Of a DNA stretch of 64,000 bases, positions 29,378 through 37,370 are shown one piece after another (position 1 is the stretch's first letter; every line of letters begins with the position of its first letter). The stretch covers positions 4,863,501-4,927,500 of the forward strand of contig NZ_CP029078.1 in the NCBI RefSeq assembly GCF_005222485.1, written 5' to 3'. The position numbers were made by a program, and so were the translations under genes. The notes beneath the pieces are model-generated. The model saw only the letters and a program-made list of their open reading frames with translations, had not been told where the DNA came from and made no database searches. The stretch is from Streptomyces griseoviridis (GTDB lineage: Bacteria; Actinomycetota; Actinomycetes; Streptomycetales; Streptomycetaceae).

Positions 29378-29980
29378 CTAGCTCTCGTCATCTGATCCTT
29401 CGTCTCCGCCCTGGTTTCCCGGATAGCTGTAGCCGGGAGGTGGAAGAGCCAGGTCAGCCTCCGGGATTGACAGGCTCTGTCGCATGAGTAGCAGCATCTC
29501 AAGCTCGGCCTCGTCGAACCTCTGCTGCCGCTCATGGAAACTTGGGTCGTCGGGTGCGTCGTGTACCCCGTACTGGCCCCATGACCAGGCGGCGCTGTAC
29601 GCAGCGGACGCGGCAGCGGCCACAGCTCGATCGGCGTAGAACTGCAACTGTGTGAGCTTGGCAAAGGCGTCGGACTGCCAGCCCTCTTTCAGCTCAGGCT
29701 CTTCTGTGAAGCCGTAGCAATGGTCGTAAGCGGTCCTGGCCAGAGCTTTTACCGCTTCATAGAACTCCACGTACGCCTGTCTGCGGTGCTCGAACGTACG
29801 GGCCTCGTCCTCGCGAGCCCAACTTTCACGCTCGCGCTGTCGCTCACGCTCCCAGGCGACTGTTTCCCGACGGTCCGACCAGCGCTGAGTGATCAAAGCG
29901 CCAACGGTTCCTGCGACCAGCGTTGCGACGACGCCGACACCGGCGACTACTAGCGGTACCCATAAGGGAGTTGAAGTCAC
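29378..29980 (-). CDS. Single-TM protein with coiled coil
   Basis: A 200-residue product: N-terminal membrane helix (LWVPLVVAGVGVVATLVAGTVGALI), an Arg/Glu-rich coiled coil (RERQRERESWAREDEART), then a helical domain with AYVEFYEAVKALARTAYDH, and an acidic Gly-rich tail. Similar proteins of unknown function are frequent in actinobacterial mobile DNA. GTG at 29980 is chosen because the membrane helix begins there; the frame stays open upstream into a palindromic non-coding region. It converges on the membrane protein gene at 28218. Confidence 0.65.
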   Translation of the reverse strand: MTSTPLWVPLVVAGVGVVATLVAGTVGALITQRWSDRRETVAWERERQRERESWAREDEARTFEHRRQAYVEFYEAVKALARTAYDHCYGFTEEPELKEGWQSDAFAKLTQLQFYADRAVAAAASAAYSAAWSWGQYGVHDAPDDPSFHERQQRFDEAELEMLLLMRQSLSIPEADLALPPPGYSYPGNQGGDEGSDDES

Positions 29981-30064
29981 TGCCCAATGGTGGCAGTCAT
30001 GACCTGGCCAAGTGCAACATGCCCGACGGTGATAGGTGGCTCGATGCCTCAGCCCACTCCCCCC

Positions 30065-30214
30065 GCTCCCATCCCGTCCGCCGTCGACCCACACACCGTG
30101 GAGCGGGCGTGGTTCATGGCGTCCAGGTGGAGCGCGCCACTGTACGAACGACCTGGACGCCATGGGCCGCGTCTGCTCGGCTCTGCCTGGGTCGACGGTG
30201 GGCGGGATGGGAGC
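30065..30214. repeat. 150-bp imperfect palindrome (64-nt arms)
   Basis: Arms 30065-30128 and 30151-30214 are complementary without gaps at about 51 of 64 positions and enclose a 22-nt loop. The inner 14 bp (CATGGCGTCCAGGT and its complement) and the outer 12 bp are perfect. Each arm read outward from the loop encodes a similar peptide start (LDAMNHARS and LDAMGRVCS, both followed by GST..GMGA), so it looks like two diverged head-to-head copies of one gene beginning. The surrounding 29981-30455 has no supported gene. Confidence 0.7.
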
Positions 30215-30455
30215 CCACCACGCTCACCACGATGTGCCCGAGGCCGGGAACGGCGCCCCCTCCATCCCGGTGCCGGCCGATCCCCCGCCGGAGGCAGCGT
30301 CCTTGACCTGCAGGGAATTCCCGCCCTTGCCCGCATGCACGCAGCGCGCCGCCGGGCGCGGCCAGCCGGGGCGCAGACAGGAGGCAGGCCGCGCCGCAGA
30401 GGCGGCGCGCGCCCGCGCCGTGCGCGGGCCTTGAACCCGTGAAGAAGGTTGTTAC

Positions 30456-30680
30456 TCAGTTGGCGCTTGTGGCGTCTGTGATGTTGCGGGACTGGGCTGC
30501 TGCTCGTCGAAGAGCATCCGCCACTTGTTCGGCAGCATCGGCCGACAAGAGGATCTCTTGGGTCCAGAGAATCGAGAGCCTGATGTCGCCGTTCAGCAGG
30601 TTGGTGGCAACGTCGACTTCTGTGCCGTTGCCGGTGACGTCGTACACGTTGAGCTCTGGATCACTGCCGTAGGCACTCAT
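30456..30680 (-). CDS. Small hypothetical protein coupled to DUF1152 gene
   Basis: A 74-residue acidic protein (MSAYGSDPELNVYDVTGNG at the start, then SADAAEQVADALRRAA). Its ATG overlaps the stop of the DUF1152 gene by four bases, so it is translated from the same mRNA. No known domain. Confidence 0.6.
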   Translation of the reverse strand: MSAYGSDPELNVYDVTGNGTEVDVATNLLNGDIRLSILWTQEILLSADAAEQVADALRRAAAQSRNITDATSAN

Positions 30681-31795
30681 AGTGTCCGGCTTGTGTGGCC
30701 GCTGTTGTTGCCCGTGAGGCTCCACAACGGTGCTGCGTACTGCTCAGGGCGGCTGTTGATGAGCAGCCGGCGCAGGTCATCGCGCTGCGAGCCGTCGAGG
30801 TTCAGGATCTCGGTGAGATGGCGGAACGTCGTGTGTGTGACTCCGCGGCCTTGGGCCTCTGCCTCGAACTGGGTGAGCTGATGGAGTACTGCTTGGGCGT
30901 CGAGCGTCGCTGGCTGTTGTTCCTTCAACCAGAGGGCCTTGTTGCGCTCGTAGTCGATCTCGGAGAAGCCGCAGACCTCGCGGCTCAGTGCCTCTGCCTG
31001 GTCCCGGGTGGTCGTCGACATGATGGCGCGGGCCAACTCGTTGCGGCTCAGCGCCTCATCTAGATCGACCTCGTGGACTGTCGGGCTCTCGTCGGTGAGG
31101 GGGATGGGAAGGCCTGCGTCCCGGACCTCGCACGTGCCGCGTACGCCTCGGGCGGTTGCCGCGAGCATGCCGGTTGCTTCTGAGGGGTGCCACTCCAGGA
31201 CTGCGCTGGTCGGCTCCGCGTCTCTCGCCGTGAAGGTGTGGACGAGTGCGCCGAGCATGCCTTGCAGGTCCTCGTGCGAAAGCTCGCCGTCCAGGCCGGG
31301 GCCCGCGACCAACAGGCGGATGGGCGCGTTCACTTGGCCGCACGCTGCCAGCGTCAGGGAGTCGGCCAGAGGGCTCTTCAAGGTCGGTTCGTCGCCTCGG
31401 GCCAATACGTCGCCGCCGACGTCCAGGAGATCAATTGAGGTCGGTTGGAGCCGAGTGACCAGGTCTTTGAGCTGGCGTGTGACGCCCTCGGCGCCGTGCC
31501 TCGGGTCGATCAGTGCGAAGGTGTGCGGGAGCTCTGCCGCCAGGCGGGGGAGTGTGGAGCCTGTCGGTGCGATGGGGCGGGCCTCCGCCGGCACCTTCCA
31601 TACGGTCGGGGTGAGCGGTTCGAGGCCGGTGAAGTCGTCGGGGCCTCGGGGTCCCGGTACCGGGTCGATCAGCAAGCGGTCCCACGCGTATGTGAGGATC
31701 ACCGCCTGGTCCTCGTCGCCGTAGAGGGCGGCGTTGAGCATTGCGGCGGCGACTGCGTCGCCCCCTCCTCCTGCTGCGACGATCAACCGCGTCAT
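30677..31795 (-). CDS. DUF1152 domain protein
   Basis: A 372-residue soluble protein of unknown function. The N-terminus RLIVAAGGGGDAVAAAML is the DUF1152 signature, a glycine-rich loop that suggests nucleotide binding. Later IDLLDVGGDVLARGDEP and IRLLVAGPGLDGEL also fit the family. ATG at 31795 follows TTGGGGCC; a longer form from 31828 is possible but would lie in the shared operator region. It is divergent from the GntR gene at 31877 and probably controlled by it. Confidence 0.75.
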   Translation of the reverse strand: MTRLIVAAGGGGDAVAAAMLNAALYGDEDQAVILTYAWDRLLIDPVPGPRGPDDFTGLEPLTPTVWKVPAEARPIAPTGSTLPRLAAELPHTFALIDPRHGAEGVTRQLKDLVTRLQPTSIDLLDVGGDVLARGDEPTLKSPLADSLTLAACGQVNAPIRLLVAGPGLDGELSHEDLQGMLGALVHTFTARDAEPTSAVLEWHPSEATGMLAATARGVRGTCEVRDAGLPIPLTDESPTVHEVDLDEALSRNELARAIMSTTTRDQAEALSREVCGFSEIDYERNKALWLKEQQPATLDAQAVLHQLTQFEAEAQGRGVTHTTFRHLTEILNLDGSQRDDLRRLLINSRPEQYAAPLWSLTGNNSGHTSRTL

Positions 31796-31833
31796 GGCCC
31801 CAAGACTACGGGGTTGCTCATTGACCACTCACC

Positions 31834-31862
31834 CTATAGTGGCCAGAGGCTATAGCCACTTG
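31834..31862. promoter_or_regulatory. Operator 1 for the GntR regulator
   Basis: Between the divergent DUF1152 and gntR genes, two CTATAG words are joined through GTGGC/GCCAC arms. The words AAGTGGCTA (minus strand) and GCCACTAT (minus strand) recur at 32661-32695 after gntR. HutC-type GntR proteins commonly bind such sites near their own gene. Confidence 0.55.
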
Positions 31863-31876
31863 GGCGAGGAGGGGAC

Positions 31877-32617
31877 ATGCCTCAGATCGAGGAGACGCAG
31901 CCGAAGTATCTCCAGATCGCGCACTTCATCCGTGATCAGATCCTGCGGGGTGATCTGCGGCCGGGGGACGAGGTTCCATCGGAGCGGCAGTTGGCGGCTG
32001 ACTGGAAGGTGTCCCGGCCTACGGCGGCGCGGTCGCTGGAGGCGCTGAGCAATCAGGGGCTCGTCGAGAAGCGGCAGGGGTCCGGGACGTATGTCCGGAG
32101 CCTCGAAGTTAACCGGCGGGCAAGAGAGTTGTACGGGCGGGCTCGGCAGACCGGGAAGATCTACACGCCCGGTGAGTATGCGGTCATCACGTCCGCCGGG
32201 TGGCTCGAAGCGCCGGATCATGTCGCTGAGGCGTTGGGCTTGGTGAAGGATCGGCGGGCCGTGCATCGTCGGCGGGTGACCAACAACCAGGACGGGCCCA
32301 TCGCGCTGTCCACTTCGTGGTTCGCGCCGGAGATCGGGCAGCGGGCGCCCAAGCTCCTGGAGCCTGAGCGGATCCAGGAGGGAACTCTGATGTACGTCGA
32401 GAACATGACGGGGCGGCAGGGGAGTTACGCGGAAGACCGTATGTGCGCTCGGCAGGCTACCGACGAGGAAGCGGCCGACCTCCAGCTTGAGGTCGGGTCT
32501 GCTGTGCTGATCGTGCATCACGTCGTCTTCGACCTCCAGGACCGGCCGCTGGAGTACGCCGAAGCCACCTACCCGCCGAACCGTTGGGCGTTCGAGCAGG
32601 GGTATCCGCTCACCTGA
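31877..32617 (+). CDS. GntR/HutC-family regulator with UTRA domain (1)
   Basis: A 246-residue repressor-type protein: N-terminal winged HTH (KYLQIAHFIRDQIL, VPSERQLAADWKVSRPTAARSL, GSGTYV) and a C-terminal UTRA effector domain from about residue 90 (RRRVTNNQDGPIALSTSWF, ADRPLEYAEATYP-like end). AICEs of the pSAM2 type encode such regulators (KorSA-like) to hold replication and transfer in check. ATG at 31877 has a strong AGGAGGGG. Two matching candidate operators flank the gene. Confidence 0.88.
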   Translation: MPQIEETQPKYLQIAHFIRDQILRGDLRPGDEVPSERQLAADWKVSRPTAARSLEALSNQGLVEKRQGSGTYVRSLEVNRRARELYGRARQTGKIYTPGEYAVITSAGWLEAPDHVAEALGLVKDRRAVHRRRVTNNQDGPIALSTSWFAPEIGQRAPKLLEPERIQEGTLMYVENMTGRQGSYAEDRMCARQATDEEAADLQLEVGSAVLIVHHVVFDLQDRPLEYAEATYPPNRWAFEQGYPLT

Positions 32618-32660
32618 TGGGTCCTCACTTAGGGGAACCGCTTGCGCGCTTCGAGTGGAC

Positions 32661-32695
32661 AATGCCACTATCCAGTAAGTGGCTAAGGCCACTTG
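32661..32695. promoter_or_regulatory. Operator 2, shared with the gntR upstream site
   Basis: GCCACTAT and AAGTGGCTA appear here within 20 bases, followed by AGGCCACTTG; both words also occur in the site at 31834-31862 on the other strand. It lies just upstream of the zinc-finger and ATP-binding genes, which GntR would then control. Confidence 0.5.
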
Positions 32696-32713
32696 ATCGG
32701 AAGGCGGCCCGGA

Positions 32714-32887
32714 GTGACGAGTCGGCGGCAGGATCAGGGAGCGCACTTACCTTGCCGGAGTTGTCGGGGGCGCGGCTGGAAGCGCGTCGGCTCCCGTACG
32801 GCTCTCGCACTTGCTGCTGTTGCTGACCGCACCCGTGCCACATCGAAGCGGCGCTGCCTCGACTGCGACGGCAGCGGCAAGGAGTGA
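32714..32887 (+). CDS. Small DnaJ-like zinc-finger protein
   Basis: A 57-residue basic protein with two CxxCxGxG units (CRSCRGRGW and CLDCDGSGKE), the DnaJ-type zinc-binding motif. Small proteins like this are common next to ATP-binding-protein genes in Streptomyces integrative elements. GTG at 32714 has GGAAGG nine bases upstream; TTG at 32693 is the longer option. It ends six bases before the next start. Confidence 0.65.
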   Translation: MTSRRQDQGAHLPCRSCRGRGWKRVGSRTALALAAVADRTRATSKRRCLDCDGSGKE

Positions 32888-32893
32888 GCGCGC

Positions 32894-33334
32894 ATGGTGG
32901 CTTACACGATCGACCGCTATCCCTCTGAGGGCTCACTGCGGCTCGGAGCCATGACCCTGCATCCGACGCCGGAATCGGTTCCCCGGGCCCGGCGCTGGTT
33001 CCGGAAGTTCATCGCCCCGTACAACCCGGCCTGTTCGGTCGAGGACTGCGCGCTGATGATCTCGGAGCTGGTGACCAACGCCATCCGCTACGGGCAGGCT
33101 GACGAACCGTGGCTGGTGCGGGTGGAGTGGTTTCGGGACGACACCTCGCTACGCATCGAGGTGCACAACCCTGGCTTCCCGGCCAATGTGCGGCTTCGGC
33201 GGCCTGACGCCAATGACGCGCACGGGCGGGGGCTCCTGCTGGTCGACTCGATCGCCGAGTCCTGGCATTCCGGGCCCAGTCGCTTCGGCGGAACCGTGGT
33301 TGCCTTCGTCGTCGCCGATGCCTGGCCGTCGTGA
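32894..33334 (+). CDS. ATP-binding protein (RsbW-like HATPase)
   Basis: A 146-residue GHKL ATPase of the anti-sigma/serine kinase type. The N-box ISELVTNAIRYG and the G-box GRGLLLVDSIAESW are clear. Members regulate sigma factors or anti-sigma antagonists, and versions are standard in AICE regulatory blocks. It follows the zinc-finger gene closely and precedes a second GntR gene. Confidence 0.86.
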   Translation: MVAYTIDRYPSEGSLRLGAMTLHPTPESVPRARRWFRKFIAPYNPACSVEDCALMISELVTNAIRYGQADEPWLVRVEWFRDDTSLRIEVHNPGFPANVRLRRPDANDAHGRGLLLVDSIAESWHSGPSRFGGTVVAFVVADAWPS

Positions 33335-33426
33335 GGGCAATACCCTCAGTTGGTTCTGCGCCGCCGGATTCGTCGCTGGTCTGGTTGATCAGTTGACTTG
33401 GCCAATCTCGACAGGCGGCGGCGTTC

Positions 33427-34155
33427 ATGGCGTATGAAGTGGAGGCACCGAAATACGTACGCCTCGCGCAGACCATTCAGCAACGCATTGAGGATGGCAC
33501 GTATCCGCCCGGCACTCGCGTACCCAGTGAGAATCAGCTTGTGCAGGCCTTTGGGATGTCCCGTCCGACCGTCGTCCGGGCGCTGGAACTGCTGAAGCGT
33601 GACGGCTGGCTGGAATCGCGGCAGGGCTTCGGCACGATCGTGCGCGGTCGTCCGGCCGTGGTCGAGCATGAGGATCGCCGAGGGAGCGAAGCGCTGGCGC
33701 GTGATGAGACTCAGGCATCGGGCCGTTTGGTCGAGGTAGGCCAGGTTCCTGTTCCGGCGCGGGTCGCCTCGGTGCTTGGGCTGCCGAAGCGGGCTGAGGT
33801 TCTCGTCCGTCGGTTCCTTGTCGTGGAGGATGGTGAACCTGTGGAGCTGGTGTCTTCGTACTTCCCGGCCAGCCTGGTTGACGGTACCGAACTGCGGAGC
33901 GCCGAACCGCTGAGCGGGGGCACCCGTGCGCATCTGGAAGCGCGTAAGAAGGTTCGCTTCGATCATGTGACGGAGTGGGTCTCTGCTCGCCTGCCTGAAC
34001 CTGGTGAGGCCGAGCTGCTGGAGCTTCCCGACGGTGTGCCCGTGCTGAGTGTCCTGGTTGTGGCGTCCGACGCTGCTGGCCAAGCCTTGCAAGTGTCTGA
34101 CGTGCTGCTTCCTGCCGACCGGCAGGAACTCGAAGACACCTATCGGCTGGGCTGA
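33427..34155 (+). CDS. GntR/HutC-family regulator with UTRA domain (2)
   Basis: A 242-residue paralogue of the first GntR protein: winged HTH (KYVRLAQTIQQRIEDGTYPP, VPSENQLVQAFGMSRPTVVRAL, GFGTIV) and UTRA domain (RRFLVVEDGEPVELVSSYFP). It has an ATG with GGCGGCGG upstream. Paired GntR genes occur in pSAM2-like elements, so it probably belongs to the element's original control circuit. Confidence 0.86.
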   Translation: MAYEVEAPKYVRLAQTIQQRIEDGTYPPGTRVPSENQLVQAFGMSRPTVVRALELLKRDGWLESRQGFGTIVRGRPAVVEHEDRRGSEALARDETQASGRLVEVGQVPVPARVASVLGLPKRAEVLVRRFLVVEDGEPVELVSSYFPASLVDGTELRSAEPLSGGTRAHLEARKKVRFDHVTEWVSARLPEPGEAELLELPDGVPVLSVLVVASDAAGQALQVSDVLLPADRQELEDTYRLG

Positions 34156-34196
34156 ACTCGCGGGCCGCCGGCTCAGCTGCGTCGGCCGGCGAGCCG

Positions 34197-34484
34197 TTAG
34201 ATCACGTAGGTGAAACCCAGGGTGAAATCGGCAGTCACCCAGAAGCCGACGACAATACCCACGCCGATGGTGGTTCCGATGTCGCTGGCGTCGTTGCACG
34301 CATCAAGGTCATCGCCAGTCAGGCCCTGGCACCCTTCGGGTGTGCCGCTGCCGCTGGCGGCACCCGCGATCCCCCAGGTTAGGAACAAGATCTGGACGGC
34401 CAAGAAGACCCACAGTAAGACTTTGCGGCGCTTCTTCAGCTGAGGACTTGGTTCGGCCTGGTGGTAGTCGGTCGGCGGGACGCC
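34197..34484 (-). pseudogene. Remnant of a small membrane protein
   Basis: The frame encodes QLKKRRKVLLWVFLAVQILF, then CQGLTGDDLDACNDASD and TTIGVGIVVGFWV, a two-helix protein pattern I recall from AICEs. No start codon exists in the frame until 34658-34667, inside the opposite-strand gene at 34503, and the C-terminus stops early, so the gene has probably lost its start. Confidence 0.5.
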
Positions 34485-34502
34485 GTGAGCGGTGAGGCGC
34501 TG

Positions 34503-34730
34503 ATGACCATCGGCGTCGTCTACATCGACGAGGGTGAGTCGTCGCTGATCCAGATCGCCATCCCCGAGGCCGGAGTGACGGACGGTCTGACCGTTGGCGC
34601 CCCGGTCTCGCTGCCTGGGCTCGTTGCCCGGCCCTGGCAGAGCGTGTTCAACGGGCATGAGCGGCACGGCATCGCCTACCGCGCCACGGCCGTCATGCCC
34701 GGCGCCTTCCAGATGGCTCAGGCGCGCTGA
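34503..34730 (+). CDS. Small AICE-associated conserved protein
   Basis: A 75-residue protein (MTIGVVYIDEGESSLIQIAI at the start; VSLPGLVARPWQSVF in the middle). Small proteins of this type lie directly upstream of the FtsK/Tra gene in Streptomyces integrative elements; their function is unknown. The ATG at 34503 has GTGAGG upstream; the frame is also open from GTG 34461. It ends five bases before tra. Confidence 0.6.
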   Translation: MTIGVVYIDEGESSLIQIAIPEAGVTDGLTVGAPVSLPGLVARPWQSVFNGHERHGIAYRATAVMPGAFQMAQAR

Positions 34731-34735
34731 TCGAC

Positions 34736-35755
34736 GTGACCGACCTGGCGACGTTGGCCGAGCTGGGCGGACCGCTTGCCGTGATAGGCGGCGCGGCCTA
34801 CGCCCGGCACGCCCAGTCGGCGGCGTACTGGTCCACGGTCGGGCTGCCGCTCTCGCTGGCCCGGCTGCTGGCCTCGTACTCTGCGACCATGGACGCCTGC
34901 GGGCTGACCGTCGAGCCGTCCCGGTGGCGGGCCCTGGCGGTCCGGGCGACTACCCGGCGGGAGGTGCGGCCGGGTCCCCCGCATCGCGGAGTGATCCGAC
35001 CCAACGAGACCGGCCTGCGTGTACGGCTGCGACTCGCTCCCCGGCAGGAACCCGCGGACCTCGTTGCTTCGGCCGAACGGCTGCGGCACGCCTGGGGTGT
35101 TCACGCCGTGTACGTGCGGGATGCGAAGCCTGGCGTCGTCGAACTTCGGCTCGTCGGCTACGACGTCCTACGCAAGGTGCGCGGGCCTCGTCGAGTCGAC
35201 AGCGGGCTTCTGCGGGTGCCGGTGGCTCTGCGGGAGGACGCGACCGCTTTCGTCCGCGACTATCGCGCCGTACCCCATGAACTCGTTCTCGGCGCCACGC
35301 TGTCCGGCAAGTCCATGTACCTGCGACATCTCGTCTCCCGCCTGGCGACTCGGCCTGTCGCCCTCGTCGGCATCGACTGCAAGCGCGGCGTAGAGCTGGC
35401 ACCCTTCGCCTCCCGGCTCTCCGCGCTGGCGACCGACCCGGACGAAGCGGCCGAGCTGCTGCCGGTCCTGGTCAAGGAAATGGGGGATCGATACGACCTG
35501 ATCAGGGCCCGGCAGGGCATCGCCCCCGGCACCGCAGACGAGGAGATCACTTCGGACATCTGGGGCCTGCCCGAGAGCGAACGGCTCGTGCCTGTTGTCC
35601 TGTTCGTGGGCGAGGTGGCGGAACTCGTACCTGAACCGCGCTGTCAAGCGAGCCATGGCGCGGGACAAGGTGAAGCGCAGCGTCGTCGAGCTGTGCTCGG
35701 TCCCTCAAGGGCAGGCAGGGCGGCCGTCCAAGGCGCTCACCTTCGCCCAGGCTGA
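34736..35755 (+). pseudogene. Truncated FtsK/SpoIIIE-type transfer gene (tra)
   Basis: The GTG at 34736 begins a TraSA-like DNA translocase, which in AICEs moves double-stranded DNA between hyphae. The N-terminal region and the P-loop (LVLGATLSGKSMYLRHLV near residue 190) are present, then VALVGIDCKRGVELAPF. Homology stops at VVLFVGEVAEL (about base 35620), where Walker B begins; the usual Asp of VDE is Gly. Beyond it the open frame continues to 35755 through integrase DNA in the wrong frame. The translocase motor is therefore lost. Confidence 0.8.
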
Positions 35756-36374
35756 GGCGGTGCTCAAGGGCGCCGAGGGAACTTCGATGCACGCGTATAT
35801 CGTGCTCGCGCTGCTGACCGGGGCCCGGACTGAAGAACTGTGCGCCCTCACCTGGGACCACGTCTTCCTGAAAGGCCGTCCCGACATGGACCCGCCGCAG
35901 CCTCCCCACATCGCCGTCTGGCGCTCTGTCCGGCGCACCGGGGGCACCAAGACCCGGAAGTCCCGGCGCACGCTCGCCCTGCCGGCGCGCTGCGTCGAAG
36001 CCCTCTGGCAGCAATTCGGAGATCAGGGCTGGGATCGGCTTGCCGCTGACGACAAGTGGGAGGAACACGGCCTCGTCTTCTCCTCCGCCGTCGGCAAGCC
36101 GCTCGACGCTGCCAACGTCCGCCGTGCCTTTCGCGCGGCGCTCAAGGACGTCGACGGGGTCGACGAGGCCGAGTGGACACCTCGGGAGTTGCGGCACAGT
36201 TTCGTGTCCCTGCTCTCCGACCGAGGTGTGCCCCTGGAGGAGATCTCCCGACTTGTCGGCCACTCCGGAACGGCCGTGACCGAGGAGGTCTACCGGAAGC
36301 AGATCCGGCCTGTGATCCAGACCGGCGCCGTCGTCATGGACGGCATTTTTGGGGCCGATCCGAGGAAGCCGTAG
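35623..36374 (+). pseudogene. Integrase lacking its N-terminal domain
   Basis: A pSAM2-type tyrosine recombinase from YLNRAVKRAMARDKV onward (about 250 residues): catalytic arginine in LLTGARTEELCALTW, box II ELRHSFVSLL, LVGHSGTAVTEEVY with the nucleophile tyrosine. The arm-binding and core-binding part of about 150-200 residues is absent; the DNA in front is tra. A start at GTG/ATG around 35595-35655 could still yield a catalytic-domain fragment, but site recognition would be lost. It ends about 100 bases from the tRNA. Confidence 0.8.
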
Positions 36375-36427
36375 ACGCCAAGACGCTCAGGAAGCGATAG
36401 TCACGCAGTCAGACACACAACAACGCC

Positions 36428-36460
36428 AGAGGGCCCTCACCGATCCGGTGAGGGCCCTCT
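36428..36460. terminator. Perfect 15-bp hairpin, right copy
   Basis: Identical to the hairpin at 23943-23975: arm AGAGGGCCCTCACCG, 3-nt loop. It lies between int and the tRNA gene, which point at each other, and probably stops transcription both ways. Confidence 0.82.
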
Positions 36461-36477
36461 GATCTGCTACTTAACTG

Positions 36478-36551
<74 letters not shown>

Positions 36552-36599
36552 ATGTCGCGGTGTCTCTCTGCGACGTCGTTTACTTTAGCCCACCGGTGG

Positions 36600-37370
36600 C
36601 TAGAGACGAAATCCGGTTTTGCCGCGGTGGCGCAGGGGCTTCGGGCGGGCGTGGTCGATGGCGATCAGCAGGACCGCGAGGGCGTAGAAGGCCAGCCCCA
36701 GGAGGAGGGCGTTGGCCAGGACGCTCTTGTATCCGTGCAGGTCGACGTCCAGGAACGGGTAGAGGTAGCGGCCCCGCGTCCCCGGCAGGATCAGCTCTCC
36801 TCGAGTGAGCGACACGATCAGGTACGCCAGCGGATACAGCATCCACGGCGCCGCCTGCCGGATCCGTAGCCGGCCCGGTGGGGTCAGCAGCAGCCAGTCC
36901 AGCGCCACCGCCACTGGCGTCACCGTGTGCAGGAGCTGGTTCGCCACGGTCGCCCACCCGGTCGAGCCCGTCGGTCCCGGTGTCATCGTGAACGGGATCG
37001 TGCCGTCCGCCAGCACCAGGTGGTACACGGCGCCCGCGATCACGACGTAGAGCAGCATCGCACCCGTCAGGGCCGACGGGAGTGGACGGCGTGCCGACCA
37101 GGCCCTGCGGGCCGCCGCCGCGAACACCAGCGCCAGCAGGATGTTCGACTGGACCTCGAAGTAGGTGAGCACCCGGACCGGACTGCCGAGCACCAGCTCG
37201 ATCGTCACTCCCGCCACTGCCGCCAAGGCGATCAGCGCGCGGAAGACGGCGGCCAGGGGGCGTCGTACGGGCGCCATCACCGCGGACGCGGGAACCGGCA
37301 GGGGCAGCAGCGCGGGGATGCCCGGAACTGCGGGAATATCCGGGATGTCCCTCGGTATCGGGGCGGTCAT
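36600..37370 (-). CDS. Pr6Pr family six-TM membrane protein
   Basis: A 256-residue integral membrane protein with six hydrophobic helices after a Pro-rich cytoplasmic start. Family marks include FEVQSNILLALVF near residue 72 and YPLAYLIVSLTRGELILP near residue 178. Pr6Pr proteins are widespread in actinobacteria and their function is unknown. This is the first chromosomal gene beyond the tRNA. Confidence 0.78.
   Translation of the reverse strand: MTAPIPRDIPDIPAVPGIPALLPLPVPASAVMAPVRRPLAAVFRALIALAAVAGVTIELVLGSPVRVLTYFEVQSNILLALVFAAAARRAWSARRPLPSALTGAMLLYVVIAGAVYHLVLADGTIPFTMTPGPTGSTGWATVANQLLHTVTPVAVALDWLLLTPPGRLRIRQAAPWMLYPLAYLIVSLTRGELILPGTRGRYLYPFLDVDLHGYKSVLANALLLGLAFYALAVLLIAIDHARPKPLRHRGKTGFRL

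Noticed and set aside
35595..35755. A genuine Tra-integrase fusion protein
   Set aside because: The tra frame enters the integrase DNA in the wrong frame, so no fused polypeptide is made.
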